37,079 nt of DNA, from positions 1 to 37,079 of IMG/VR virus record IMGVR_UViG_3300027909_000045. One strand, written 5' to 3'. The DNA is from a virus. Position 1 is the stretch's first letter. Each line of letters starts with the position of its first letter. Below the pieces are notes generated by a model. It was not told the origin of the DNA. It did not search any database and saw only the letters and a program-made list of their open reading frames with translations. The position numbers were made by a program, and so were the translations under genes. Positions 11,961 through 20,132 of this stretch are shown here, piece after piece.

Positions 11961-12706
11961 AGACCCTTCTCCTGGACATCGAGACCGCCCCCAACAAGGC
12001 ATACGTCTGGGGGCTGTGGGACCAGAACATCGCCATCAACCAGGTGGAGGAGAGCGGCTACGTCATGTGCTGGGCGGCCCAGTGGCTCGGCCAGGCCAAG
12101 GTCTACTTCGCGGCAGACTGGCAGCACAAGGCCGCGTCCAAGATGCTGCGCCCGGTCCACGAGCTGCTGGGCGAGGCGGATGCCGTCGTCCACTACAACG
12201 GCCTGAAGTTCGACATCCCCACGCTCCAGAAGGAGATGCTGAAGCACGGCCTCCAGCCCCCTGCCCCGTTCAAGCAGGTGGACCTGATGCTGGCCGTGAA
12301 GCGCGCCTTCCGGTTCGAGAGCAACAAGCTGGACTACGTGGCGCAGGCCCTCGGCCTGGGGGCGAAGGTGCGGCACCCGGGCTTCGAGATGTGGATTGCC
12401 TGCATGAAGGGTGATCCGGCTGCGTGCCGCCTCATGGAGAGATACAACCGGGGCGACGTGGCGCTGCTGGAGAAGCTCTACAAGCGCCTCCTGCCGTGGC
12501 TCGACCGCCACCCGAACATGAGCGCCCTCGCCGCCGGCCGCGACGTGTGCCCCAAGTGCGGCAGCGCCAACACGCAGGCTCGAGGAACCGTCGTCGCCAT
12601 CACGCGCCGGTATCGGCGCTGGCAGTGCCAGAGCTGCGGGGGCTGGTTCCGCAGCACCCGCTCCATCGAGGGCCAGTCGGCCCGCACGACGCACATTGGA
12701 GGCTGA
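11957..12706 (+). CDS. DnaQ/YprB-like 3'-5' exonuclease with C-terminal zinc ribbon
   Basis: GTG at 11957 overlaps the previous TGA and gives 249 residues beginning KTLLLDIETAP (Asp7, Glu9). VVHYNGLKFDIPTL (Asp86) and YNRGDVALLEKLY provide the later acidic motifs of the RNase H-like exonuclease family (PF13482-type). Residues about 197-225 add CPKCGSAN and WQCQSCGGWF, a zinc ribbon for nucleic-acid binding. It may proofread, repair or degrade DNA alongside the polymerase exonuclease domain. Confidence 0.8.
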   Translation: MKTLLLDIETAPNKAYVWGLWDQNIAINQVEESGYVMCWAAQWLGQAKVYFAADWQHKAASKMLRPVHELLGEADAVVHYNGLKFDIPTLQKEMLKHGLQPPAPFKQVDLMLAVKRAFRFESNKLDYVAQALGLGAKVRHPGFEMWIACMKGDPAACRLMERYNRGDVALLEKLYKRLLPWLDRHPNMSALAAGRDVCPKCGSANTQARGTVVAITRRYRRWQCQSCGGWFRSTRSIEGQSARTTHIGG

Positions 12707-12707
12707 G

Positions 12708-13568
12708 GTGGAGAAGAAGCCTATCCTCGTTCTGTACCACGGGAACTGCCCGGACGGCTTCACCGCTGCCTGGGCCGTCCACAAGGCCCTGGGCGAGGCC
12801 GCCGAGTACCGCCCCTGCAATTACGGAGAGCCGCCCGTGCCCGAGGCGGAGACGCGGGACCGGGACGTGATCCTGGTGGACTTCTCCTACCCCCGGCCCA
12901 TCCTTAACGGCTACGCCGTGCAGGCCCACAAGGTCGTCGTCCTGGACCACCACAAGACGGCCGAGGCGGACCTTCGGGACTGGAAGGGCGGGCGGGTCTT
13001 CTTCGACATGGAGCGCAGCGGTGCTGGGATCGCCTGGGACCACTTCCACGGCAAGCCCCGCCCGGCCATCGTGAACTACATCGAGGACCGGGACCTCTGG
13101 CGCTTCAAACTGCCCCACAGTCGCGAGGTCTCCGAGTTCCTGTTCTCCGTGCCCCGCACGTTCGAGATGTGGGACGAGGCGGCGGCGGACCTGGAGCAGC
13201 ACTTCGACACGGTGGTCCACACCGGGACGATCCTCCTGCGCTCCAAGCAGGAGCGCGTGAAGGCCATGTGCAAGCACGTCCGCTGGCTGGACTTCGGCGG
13301 CGTGGCGCTGCCAGTAGTGAACGCCTCCGTGGACTTCTCGGACGTGGGGGAGTACCTGGCGGAGCGGCTGTCGGCACCCGCTGCTGGCTACTACTTCGAC
13401 CGGGCGGACAAGCGCCAGTGGGGGTTCAGGAGCAAGCCTGGTTTCGACGTGAGCGAGCTGTGCAAGCGGTACGGTGGGGGCGGACACGCGACGGCAGCGG
13501 GCTTTCAGTCCGAGATCGGTTGGGAGCCGCCGAGGGCTGCCGCCCTCCCGGACGGGACTGACGGCTAA
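12708..13568 (+). CDS. DHH/DHHA1-family phosphoesterase
   Basis: GTG at 12708 with GGAGG 5 nt upstream is preferred over the TTG at 12696. The 286 residues start VLYHGNCPDGFTAAWA (metal-binding His11, Asp16), then VILVDFSY (Asp58), LDHHKTA (80-82) and near the end GGGGHATAAGF of DHHA1. The family cleaves nucleic-acid phosphodiesters, as RecJ exonuclease or NrnA-type nanoRNase do. In this replication block, recycling of short oligonucleotides is the likely job; substrate is inferred only. Confidence 0.85.
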   Translation: MEKKPILVLYHGNCPDGFTAAWAVHKALGEAAEYRPCNYGEPPVPEAETRDRDVILVDFSYPRPILNGYAVQAHKVVVLDHHKTAEADLRDWKGGRVFFDMERSGAGIAWDHFHGKPRPAIVNYIEDRDLWRFKLPHSREVSEFLFSVPRTFEMWDEAAADLEQHFDTVVHTGTILLRSKQERVKAMCKHVRWLDFGGVALPVVNASVDFSDVGEYLAERLSAPAAGYYFDRADKRQWGFRSKPGFDVSELCKRYGGGGHATAAGFQSEIGWEPPRAAALPDGTDG

Positions 13569-13715
13569 ATGGCACAGCCCCGCTGGCTCCGCTGCCTGGG
13601 CTGCGACGGGCCCCGCACGGTGGCGCCGACGAAGTTCCAGCGCCTCAACGGGGTCCTGGTCGTGATGCCCGGAGCCGTGTGGCGCCTGGTGTGCCCGAGG
13701 TGTGACCGTGGGTGA
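13569..13715 (+). CDS. 48-residue zinc-ribbon miniprotein
   Basis: ATG directly after the DHH gene stop. RCLGCDGPR near the N-terminus and VCPRCDRG at the C-terminus give two CxxC pairs separated by a beta-rich middle, a classic rubredoxin-like zinc ribbon. The stop overlaps the next gene. Function unknown. Confidence 0.55.
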   Translation: MAQPRWLRCLGCDGPRTVAPTKFQRLNGVLVVMPGAVWRLVCPRCDRG

Positions 13716-14091
13716 GATTCAGGGCGTGTTCAAGGGAGTGGCGGCGGAGCACCCCTACGAGAAGATGAAGGCGGAGCTGTCGCAGAAGGTCACCCTCGCG
13801 CTGGACGGCTGGCCGAAGAAGGTGCCCCTCAAGCTGCTTGGGGTCCGCTGCGTCATCGTGGACGAGTACGGAGACGTGGAGGAGGAGAAGTGGTATCCGA
13901 AGCCCCCAGAGGTGCTGTTCCGACTCCAGCCGGACACGCCGCCTGTGACCTTGGACGGCCAGTTCCCGAAGAACTGGGAGCCCACGGAGCCCCGTGAGTA
14001 CCGTCCTTGGAAACTGGACCCCGACAACCCGGATGTGGTGACCTACATCCCGGTGAAGCCCAAGAAGAAGAAGAAGAAGAACCCCTCCTAG
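13708..14091 (+). CDS. Hypothetical protein with Lys-rich tail
   Basis: The GTG at 13708 has GAGG 7 nt upstream; a GTG at 13702 is also open but too close to that site. 127 residues with an amphipathic start, a Pro/Trp-rich middle (KWYPKPPEVLF, KNWEPTEPREYRPW) and a C-terminal run of six lysines from an AAG repeat at about 14062-14080. The tail could bind nucleic acid. It is the last gene of the rightward block, just before the convergent late genes. Confidence 0.6.
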   Translation: MGEIQGVFKGVAAEHPYEKMKAELSQKVTLALDGWPKKVPLKLLGVRCVIVDEYGDVEEEKWYPKPPEVLFRLQPDTPPVTLDGQFPKNWEPTEPREYRPWKLDPDNPDVVTYIPVKPKKKKKKNPS

Positions 14092-14162
14092 AAGCCGTCC
14101 ACCTGTACACCCAGATGTCCCCCAGGAGGACCTGGTTCTCAGGCGGTAGGTGCAGCCAGACC
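14092..14162. other. Junction of the two convergent transcription blocks
   Basis: Only 71 bp separate the early stop from the last late stop. A short hairpin CCAGG/CCTGG (14122-14126 and 14131-14135, loop AGGA) is present, without a T-run on either side, so no convincing terminator is visible. A GTG-started leftward ORF (14170 to 13853) crosses this gap and begins inside the late zinc-ribbon stop, but most of it is antisense to the Lys-tailed gene. Confidence 0.35.
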
Positions 14163-14351
14163 CTATTCACGGGGGCGCGTCTGCGCGATCCGGCCGCCGT
14201 ACCAGGTACGGACCACCGTCACGTCGAAGGGCCGCTCACAGCGCCGACAGCGGATGCTGCCATGGGTGCCCGCGTCCCACTCCGAGACGGAGAAGTGCTC
14301 CCCGCACTCAGGGTTGGGGCACTGGGCCAGGACGACGAGGACCTTCCTCAC
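14163..14351 (-). CDS. 62-residue zinc-ribbon protein, last late gene
   Basis: GTG at 14351 overlaps the stop of the connector-like gene (GTGA). KVLVVLAQCPNPECG and IRCRRCERPF give CxxxxC and CxxC pairs around a beta segment; the end is basic. It closes the leftward late block. The gene contains a perfect dyad CCGTACC-A-GGTACGG at 14197-14211, which may just reflect codons for Arg-Thr-Trp-Tyr-Gly. Confidence 0.6.
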   Translation of the reverse strand: MRKVLVVLAQCPNPECGEHFSVSEWDAGTHGSIRCRRCERPFDVTVVRTWYGGRIAQTRPRE

Positions 14352-15037
14352 TGCGGGACGGTCGAGCCCATCCAGGAGTCCCGGCCGCCTCCGCTCCGCA
14401 CGAAGCTCTCCCGGTCCAAGGGGATGCGATCATCCTCCGGCTCGTTGGCCAGGCCAGTCTGCCGCAGTGCGGAAATTTCCTTCCTGGCGTACTCCATGGC
14501 GCTGCCAGGCGCGAGGGCCTGGAGCCACTCCCGAGCCCGCAGGCGCACGAACTCCACGAGCACCCAGTCCGAGGGGAAACTTGGGATGGAGCCCGCCTCC
14601 ATGACGTTCGGTAGGGCGTAGTAGACGAGGGTGGCTGAGGTCGAGGTCCGGGGTCGGGGATGGACGCGCAGACCTGGCGGCGTCACGGTGTAGATCACCG
14701 GGTCCCCGACCTGCCCCGTGACGCGGAAGTCCAGGGTGCGCTGGAAGCTCCGGCGCCCCAGGCGAGCCTTGTTGATGATGACGCCATCCCGGACATCTAG
14801 GATGAAGTTCGCTGGCAGAGTGGCAACGCCGTCCGTATTGATGGAGATGGGAGTGTCTGTGAGAATCCCAGCCCACGGGAAGGTATTGTGGAACAGGTCC
14901 AGGGCATCCTGGAGCCAGCCCACGGCCATGCAGTCGTCCACGATGGTCCCGTTGGGGCGGCACTTGGAGTTCAGGCTCGGACTGTCGCTCATGTCCAGGG
15001 CCCGAATGATGATCTGGTCGCGGCTCAGGCGGTTCAC
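14348..15037 (-). CDS. Head-tail connector/adaptor-like protein
   Basis: 229 residues from GTG 15037, with GAGGAG upstream. The start NRLSRDQIIIRALDMSDSPS, a following WLQDALDLFHNTFPWA helix, then a beta-rich middle and a long helix (LVEFVRLRAREWLQALA) are typical of podovirus/siphovirus adaptor proteins that sit below the portal. No catalytic motif. Its place at the far end of the late block, away from the portal, is unusual for an adaptor, so this call is a fold-by-pattern guess. Confidence 0.45.
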   Translation of the reverse strand: MNRLSRDQIIIRALDMSDSPSLNSKCRPNGTIVDDCMAVGWLQDALDLFHNTFPWAGILTDTPISINTDGVATLPANFILDVRDGVIINKARLGRRSFQRTLDFRVTGQVGDPVIYTVTPPGLRVHPRPRTSTSATLVYYALPNVMEAGSIPSFPSDWVLVEFVRLRAREWLQALAPGSAMEYARKEISALRQTGLANEPEDDRIPLDRESFVRSGGGRDSWMGSTVPQ

Positions 15038-15050
15038 TCGGCTCAGCTCC

Positions 15051-15236
15051 TCATAGGAGTTTCAGGATGGCGTCCAGGGCGTCTCGGGTGGCCCCGGCGC
15101 CGACAAGGCCGACCTTCGTCCGGGCGTCTGTGGGGTCCCCGTTCAGGGCAGCGTGCAGGCGCCCCAGGTAGTCGTAGAGGACCTTGAGGGCGTCCTCTGG
15201 GTCTGGGGGCATGTTGGGAACCTGGGGCAAGCTCAT
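15051..15236 (-). CDS. Small hypothetical protein
   Basis: 61 residues, ATG at 15236 overlapping the stop of the ferritin-like gene. A Pro-rich start (LPQVPNMPPDPEDA) leads into two helices (LKVLYDYLGRLHAAL and RDALDAILKLL). Compact all-helical protein with no recognised family. Coupled to the genes on both sides. Confidence 0.55.
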   Translation of the reverse strand: MSLPQVPNMPPDPEDALKVLYDYLGRLHAALNGDPTDARTKVGLVGAGATRDALDAILKLL

Positions 15237-15787
15237 CGGACCACGTTCTCCAGAACCAGGGGTGCGTACACACGCCGGGCCGCCTGGAAGGCCAGGTGCT
15301 CCATGCGGCGAAACGTGGGGTCCTTCTCCGCAAGGCGTGCGGTGATTGCCTTGTTCGCCCAGACATGCATCGACTCGTCCTGGGCGATTTGGAGGTAGTC
15401 GGAGGCCATGGGCCTGGTGGCCGCAGCCAGGCGGAAGACCCGCGCCAGCTTCGTGAACCACCGCTCGGCCTGCTGCTCCACGACCCGCAGCGTGGCCAGG
15501 GTGTGCGCCGTCCGCAGGGGCTCCGGGAGGTGGCTGATGAGTAGGCAGTCGCGCTCCGCCAGGGCCGCGTGCGGGGTGATCCCCTGCTGCGGTTCCCAGC
15601 CGAGCTTCACCGCCCAGGCCGCCGAGGTCTCCCCGTGGGCCCGTTCCTGGGCCACGATGGTCTCCCGATAGAGGCGCTGCTCCTTGTCCGTGAGTAGAGG
15701 GCTCCGCGAGAGCCACCCGGAGGCGATAGCTGCGATCTTGTCCGCCACGCCGAAGCTGGCGATGATGACCGGAAGGTCGTGCTTCAT
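15233..15787 (-). CDS. Ferritin-like (di-iron carboxylate pattern) protein
   Basis: 184 residues, all-helical. Two ExxH motifs, ERAHGE (Glu48, His51) and ESMHVWA (Glu138, His141), lie about 90 residues apart with further Glu (42, 105, 108) in helices between, the pattern of ferritin-like four-helix di-iron proteins. That superfamily includes rubrerythrin-, MiaE- and ribonucleotide-reductase-type oxidases. A rival reading is a helical structural protein with chance ExxH motifs. It neighbours a 2OG-Fe(II) oxygenase two genes upstream, so iron-dependent chemistry in this late segment is a consistent idea. The substrate is unknown. Confidence 0.45.
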   Translation of the reverse strand: MKHDLPVIIASFGVADKIAAIASGWLSRSPLLTDKEQRLYRETIVAQERAHGETSAAWAVKLGWEPQQGITPHAALAERDCLLISHLPEPLRTAHTLATLRVVEQQAERWFTKLARVFRLAAATRPMASDYLQIAQDESMHVWANKAITARLAEKDPTFRRMEHLAFQAARRVYAPLVLENVVR

Positions 15788-16452
15788 CAGTAAGCTCCCT
15801 TGAAGTCCGGCCTGTCCGGCATGTCGAAGCTGACCACGGCATAGTGACCGGGGTGGTGGCGTTCCCAGACCTCGCTGGGGCGCACCTGGAACCGCTCGTC
15901 TCGCTCCCACTTGTTCAGGAGTGGGTGCGTCATCAGACTCTTGAAGCACACCCGGCGCACGCCGATGTCCCACAGGGCCTCCACGAGGCTGTGGCTGCCC
16001 TGGGTGAAGACCTGGGAGCCCACCACCCACTGCACCCAGACCTCCTGGGGGCCTACGGAGCGGTCCAAGAGTCGGGCATGAGCGGGCCTGCCACCCCGGT
16101 ACCCGATCCACCAGGCCGCGTTTGGTGCGTCTGGGGCCTTCTGCTGGACGTGGTAGGCGAACTTCGCCGCGTCGTCCAGGGCCAGCCAGGCTGCTCGCTG
16201 CTCGGTCTGGTCGGGGTGGTCATGGCGAACTGACACGATGTCCTGCCACACGTCGCTGGCCCAGACTTCCTTCTCCGTGTTCAGCGCAAGAACCGCCTCC
16301 AGGGCCTCCGGTTCATCCCGCTCGAAGACCCGCACGTCGTCCCCAGCCTTGTCCACCGGGGCTCGCTTCTTGGGGACGCGCTCCTGGTGGTCAGAGTCCA
16401 AGACCGGCTCCGTCTCCAGAGCGTTTCGCAGCTCGTCCGCGAAGGTCATCAT
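15787..16452 (-). CDS. Hypothetical protein between two putative iron enzymes
   Basis: 221 residues. The N-terminal 60 are acidic and probably disordered. The rest is an alpha/beta domain rich in Trp (AAWWIGYRGG, VWVQWVVGS) with a conserved-looking end (FKSLMTHPLLNKWERDERF, then RPSEVWERH). It overlaps both neighbours by a few bases. No family recognised. Its strand order faintly recalls the GNAT-like genes at 25055-25995, but I cannot support that. Confidence 0.55.
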   Translation of the reverse strand: MMTFADELRNALETEPVLDSDHQERVPKKRAPVDKAGDDVRVFERDEPEALEAVLALNTEKEVWASDVWQDIVSVRHDHPDQTEQRAAWLALDDAAKFAYHVQQKAPDAPNAAWWIGYRGGRPAHARLLDRSVGPQEVWVQWVVGSQVFTQGSHSLVEALWDIGVRRVCFKSLMTHPLLNKWERDERFQVRPSEVWERHHPGHYAVVSFDMPDRPDFKGAY

Positions 16453-17066
16453 CGGAACTTCGGGCCTCCCAGCCAGCCGATCAGGATGCGCCGCTCGCCC
16501 TTCGTAACCGGCAGCGCCCGGTGCTGGATGAAGCTGGGGAAGACGTAGGCCGTCCCCTGATCCCGGGCCAGGATGCGATTCGGCTCGGCGTCGAAAATCT
16601 CGAACTCCCCGCCCTCGTACTCCTCACCGGGCCTGGAGAGCTGAAGAATCACGGCCAGCTTGCGCTGGAGGCGCCGCCAGTTGTCGCCCCGATCCTGGTG
16701 CCAGGCGAAGTGCCCGGCCTCGTCAGCGGAGTACCGGACGTAGTGCAGGTTGTCCTGGAAGCCCCACACGTCGTACTGCCAGAAGTGCGCGTTGGCCTCC
16801 TGGGCGATGTCCCCAAGCATGTCGTACAGGGGCTTCACCGCTGGGTCCTCGTGGGGCCAGGGCAGCCACACCGCCTGGCAGCTCCTCCGGGAGCGATCCT
16901 CCCGCATGCCCTCGTGGAAGCCGACCTGCCCTGGGGCGCCCTTCCGCGCCAGGTACTCGTCCCCGATGCGGCGAATCTCCGCGAGCTGCTCGGGGCGCAG
17001 GAACGGCGCGGCGATGCGGATGTTCGGGTCCGTCATCGCGGGGAACGGCGCAATCGGGTACGTCAT
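16449..17066 (-). CDS. 2-oxoglutarate/Fe(II)-dependent oxygenase (prolyl-hydroxylase type)
   Basis: 205 residues. The cupin core shows FAWHQDRG (His123, Asp125), GGEFEIFD, and VFPSFIQHRALPVTKGERRILIGW (His182 and the 2OG-binding Arg at 192/193). These are the HxD...H iron triad and cosubstrate Arg of P4H/PKHD-like oxygenases. The family hydroxylates protein side chains, nucleic acids or small molecules. Lying between tail genes and a ferritin-like gene, it could modify a virion protein or a host surface component; target is inferred. The ATG overlaps the previous stop (TAATG). Confidence 0.85.
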   Translation of the reverse strand: MTYPIAPFPAMTDPNIRIAAPFLRPEQLAEIRRIGDEYLARKGAPGQVGFHEGMREDRSRRSCQAVWLPWPHEDPAVKPLYDMLGDIAQEANAHFWQYDVWGFQDNLHYVRYSADEAGHFAWHQDRGDNWRRLQRKLAVILQLSRPGEEYEGGEFEIFDAEPNRILARDQGTAYVFPSFIQHRALPVTKGERRILIGWLGGPKFR

Positions 17067-17560
17067 TAGACACCTACCTTCGTGATGGTCCCAGCGCTGT
17101 CAACAATCCAGACGAGGCTCCCGCCTTCGACCCACCGGGACCCGATGAGGCCACCTGGGGGCACCGCGCCGAAGTTGATCGTGTGGTCCAGGAAGCGCAG
17201 GACGCCGCTGGCGTCGATGTAGCGGAACGTGTTCGAGACGATCCCGTGGTCCCAGACTGAGCCTGCGAGGGCGCCGGGAGGCGTGCCCTGGGAACTCCCC
17301 GTGCGGGCCTGGTCCACGCCGTTAGCGTCGATCCAGTGGATGTTCGAGCCGTCGATCCAGAGGGAGCCCTTCACGGCGCCACCGGGAGAAGGCGGAGGTG
17401 GCGGAGGTGGGGGTGGGGGTGCCGGAGGCTCGCTGGGTGGCGGGCTGCCCATGCCGTTGCCACCCATCCCCATCCCTTCGCCCATGGCGCCAGTCACAGG
17501 GTGCTGGAGCGTCTGGCGGTCACCGAACCAGAACAGGGGAAGGTCCCCAGGGCGCCGCAT
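17066..17560 (-). CDS. Tail-associated protein with polyproline linker and repeats
   Basis: I use ATG 17560, which overlaps the upstream stop (TAATG). 164 residues: a 40-residue Gly/Met-rich head, then about ten consecutive prolines, then three tandem units of about 33 residues with the pattern GSxWxxGxxxxWIDxxG (WIDGSNIHWIDANG; VWDHGIVSNTFRYIDASG; RWVEGGSLVWIVDSAG). Repeats of this type often trimerise or bind ligands in phage fibres. Position after the fibre-like gene supports a tail or adhesin-tip role. Confidence 0.55.
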   Translation of the reverse strand: MRRPGDLPLFWFGDRQTLQHPVTGAMGEGMGMGGNGMGSPPPSEPPAPPPPPPPPPPSPGGAVKGSLWIDGSNIHWIDANGVDQARTGSSQGTPPGALAGSVWDHGIVSNTFRYIDASGVLRFLDHTINFGAVPPGGLIGSRWVEGGSLVWIVDSAGTITKVGV

Positions 17561-18567
17561 TACGTCGCCCACTTATTGCTACCGACTGGGAGCACCACTC
17601 GCGCGGTGCTCTCGATGTCCGCTCGGAGCTGGCCCGAGACGACGATGTTGCTGCTGCCTCCGGGACCGACGACCACGCGATTCTGGTTGTCCACCTGGGC
17701 CACCGCCACGTCGGCGGTGTTTGCAGCGTTGCGGCCCATGATGGCGGCGGCGTTCGGCAGGCGCAGGGCACCCGAGGCCGCGGGGTTCGCCCCCAGCTCC
17801 AGGAAGGTTAGAGCCGCGTGGAACGGGCTTACCTGGCGCCAGTTCCCTGCACCCTCAGCGACGAAGAACAGTGTGTCCCCCGCCTCGGTGATGTAGTTCC
17901 GGCCCTTCTGGAGGATCAGAGTGGTGGCGTTGTGGGTGATCTGGAGGGCCGCCTCGAACTCCAGGACGATGAGCTGGCCTGGCTGCCGCGTAGCCATGGC
18001 CGTGATCGCCGCCGTGCCGGTGACGTGGAAGAAGGTGCCGCTGGACGGGATCGGTAGGGTGGTGGCCGAGGCAATGTCCGCACCCTTGGAGAAACCGCCC
18101 CCGCTCCCAGAGGTCAGCAGCAACCCCACGACCGTCCCGGCGCCGCCCGCGCCTGTAAGGGCCACCGCGACCGCGCCCGAAGGCGGTGGGTTGCTGGCAG
18201 CCGAGAGGCCCGTGTCGTAGAGGGCCTTGGACGTACCGGACTTCGCAAGATAGTTCCCACGCACCACGGCACTCGCAACCTTGACCGTCCAGGCACCCAC
18301 GGCGGCGAACAGGCCCGCTGCCGTGTCCGCGATGGTCTCCATGGCGACGACGAGCTGGCGCGTGGTGTCAGGCGTGTCCGCCAGGACAACGCTCTCGTCG
18401 TTGGCCGCACTGAGGCCCACGACATCGCCGCTGACGAGGCCACCGCCCGTGCGGTTCGTCAACTCGACGCCAGCTCGATGGCCCGCGTTCCAGTTTGACG
18501 GCTGGACGAGCGTTGGGTCCGCGCCGTCAGACTTTGGAGACGTGAACGGATGGACGACCTTGTTCAT
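17560..18567 (-). CDS. Tail-fibre-like protein
   Basis: 335 residues, ATG 18567. The start VVHPFTSPKSDGADPTLVQPSNWNAGH is typical of phage fibre/baseplate-wedge N-termini that attach to the virion. The remainder is Ala/Gly/Thr/Val-rich, beta-prone, with G-rich turns and an aromatic-poor shaft. The C-terminal part (NAAAIMGRNAANTADVAVAQ, then VVVGPGGSSNIVV) suggests a head domain. No enzymatic motif seen. Probably a receptor-binding or fibre protein. Confidence 0.55.
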   Translation of the reverse strand: MNKVVHPFTSPKSDGADPTLVQPSNWNAGHRAGVELTNRTGGGLVSGDVVGLSAANDESVVLADTPDTTRQLVVAMETIADTAAGLFAAVGAWTVKVASAVVRGNYLAKSGTSKALYDTGLSAASNPPPSGAVAVALTGAGGAGTVVGLLLTSGSGGGFSKGADIASATTLPIPSSGTFFHVTGTAAITAMATRQPGQLIVLEFEAALQITHNATTLILQKGRNYITEAGDTLFFVAEGAGNWRQVSPFHAALTFLELGANPAASGALRLPNAAAIMGRNAANTADVAVAQVDNQNRVVVGPGGSSNIVVSGQLRADIESTARVVLPVGSNKWAT

Positions 18568-18569
18568 AC

Positions 18570-20132
18570 CTACGCCACCCTCCCGAGTGGGGCCCCCGGC
18601 TCGATGCGCCGAGCAGCCAGACGTGCTCCGTAGTAGCGGAGCGTGATCGGTGTCGTGAACTCGAACCGCACAGCCAGGAAGCGCCCGGTCACGTCGCCGC
18701 CACGTGGCTGCGAGGGGACGATTTCTGCCAGGTCGATGTCCTGGGAACTGACGGCAGCCTGGGCATTGGGGTCTTCCAGGAGGTCGTTCTTGACGACCTT
18801 AGCCCGCAAGAGCCCGTAGCCGGGACCCCGCTCCGCGAAGACCTCGAAGCCTTCCAGACGGTGCGGGTCGAAGGACGGAACGTTGATGAAGCCGTGCTGC
18901 CAGAAGCCGGAGAAGGTCATCACGTCGTCCAGGCCGCCCGGGACCGGGTTGATTGACAGCGCCCGCTTCGTGGCGTCATCGAACAGGAGCGTCTGACGGG
19001 TGTCGGTACGGTTATCCAGACCGACGCTGATGGCCACGCCCAGAGCGCCCCGGAAGGCAATGGGCTCCGCGAGCCCCTCGGCCTTGTTCGGGACCTTGAT
19101 GCTCACCAGGCCCTTGCAGAGCCCGGCATCCCCGAGGCGCGGGTAGTAGAAGTTGACTTCCCGGGCCTGGGGGTCGAAGACCCCGTGGATGTGCTTGGCG
19201 TAGAGCTGGTCCAGGTCCTTCTTGACCTGGGGCCACACGCCGTCCGCCACCCAGTCCTGGCGGGCCCCGTCGAAGTAGCCCACCCGGCCGATGTCGGTCA
19301 TGTAGTAGTGCGCGCCGTCCACGTCCACGACGGCGGCGGGGCTGGCGGGACCGTCCCAGAAGCCCCTGATGGTGAAGGCGAAGTAGGTCGCGTTCGTCTG
19401 GCCGCCAGGCTGGCCGATCCAGATGGACCTCTCCTTATAGACTACCACTCCGAGGGTGCCCAGATTGCGGACAGCGACCACCTTGTCCAGGGTGTCCGCC
19501 AGGGTGCGAAAGTTCAGCGAGGGCCAAGTGGAGAGGTCCAGGGCGTTCCCCCACTGCACGGTGTACGGCGGGACGATGCCAATGATCCGGTCGCTGGCGG
19601 TGGTCACGTCCGTCCACTTCGGCGGGCTGCCGCTGATGGTGCTGGTCGTGGCCGCCACCGAGTCCCAGCTCCGGGGCACGTCCACCCCGTTGCTGATGAC
19701 CACGAAGATGTTGGAGCCGATCTGGATGCCGGTCATACGGGCAAAGTCGTGGTCCCCAGCCGTCAAGGCGGAGCCCGTAATGTCATGCCAAGAACCGCCA
19801 TAGAAGGCCCACACCTTGCGGGCTGTGGCCGCTACGAGCATCGAGCCCGCGCCAGTCGTCACCACGAAGGCGGTGTTCTCGAACGAGGCCGGGTCGAAGG
19901 CAGCGGAGCCCAGGGCTGCGATGGCGATAGCGCCGGTCACGCGCCGCCCGAGGCTCTGCGGGTTGAACTGGGTGATGCCAGGCCGGGGCACCAGGGCCCC
20001 CTCCCGCAGCGCCACGTTGAAGCCGTCGTAGAGGGCGTCTTCAGGCAGCGCGTAGGGCGGCAGCCCGCGCAGGACGCCACGGAGCGGGGAGCGCCAGGCC
20101 CCGAGAAGGTTCTCTCCCTTGACGGTAATCAC
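18570..20132 (-). CDS. Tail nozzle/tube-like structural protein
   Basis: 520 residues from GTG 20132, coupled (GTGA) to the holin-like gene. It is almost entirely beta-rich with repeated Trp/Gly/Phe turns (WAFYGGSWHDITG, SIWIGQPGG, RGFWDGPAS, VGYFDGARQDW), as in the beta-propeller nozzle proteins of podovirus tails such as P22 gp10 and T7 gp12. The order after the ejection-protein candidates and before the fibre gene fits. Assignment is by composition and context, not by a motif. Confidence 0.5.
   Translation of the reverse strand: MITVKGENLLGAWRSPLRGVLRGLPPYALPEDALYDGFNVALREGALVPRPGITQFNPQSLGRRVTGAIAIAALGSAAFDPASFENTAFVVTTGAGSMLVAATARKVWAFYGGSWHDITGSALTAGDHDFARMTGIQIGSNIFVVISNGVDVPRSWDSVAATTSTISGSPPKWTDVTTASDRIIGIVPPYTVQWGNALDLSTWPSLNFRTLADTLDKVVAVRNLGTLGVVVYKERSIWIGQPGGQTNATYFAFTIRGFWDGPASPAAVVDVDGAHYYMTDIGRVGYFDGARQDWVADGVWPQVKKDLDQLYAKHIHGVFDPQAREVNFYYPRLGDAGLCKGLVSIKVPNKAEGLAEPIAFRGALGVAISVGLDNRTDTRQTLLFDDATKRALSINPVPGGLDDVMTFSGFWQHGFINVPSFDPHRLEGFEVFAERGPGYGLLRAKVVKNDLLEDPNAQAAVSSQDIDLAEIVPSQPRGGDVTGRFLAVRFEFTTPITLRYYGARLAARRIEPGAPLGRVA

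Noticed and set aside
14062-14080. AAG repeat as a tandem repeat element
   Set aside because: It is simply the six-lysine tail of the 13708 protein.
13853-14170. Leftward ORF starting in the stop of the 14163 gene (begins NRVWLHLPPENQVL)
   Set aside because: The first 30 residues look protein-like and the start is coupled, but most of the frame is antisense to the 13708 gene and becomes Ser/Pro/Gly-rich. Left as a note, not a gene.
17395-17435. GGTGGCGGAGGT-type run as a DNA repeat array
   Set aside because: It encodes the polyproline linker of the 17066 gene; no independent repeat unit.
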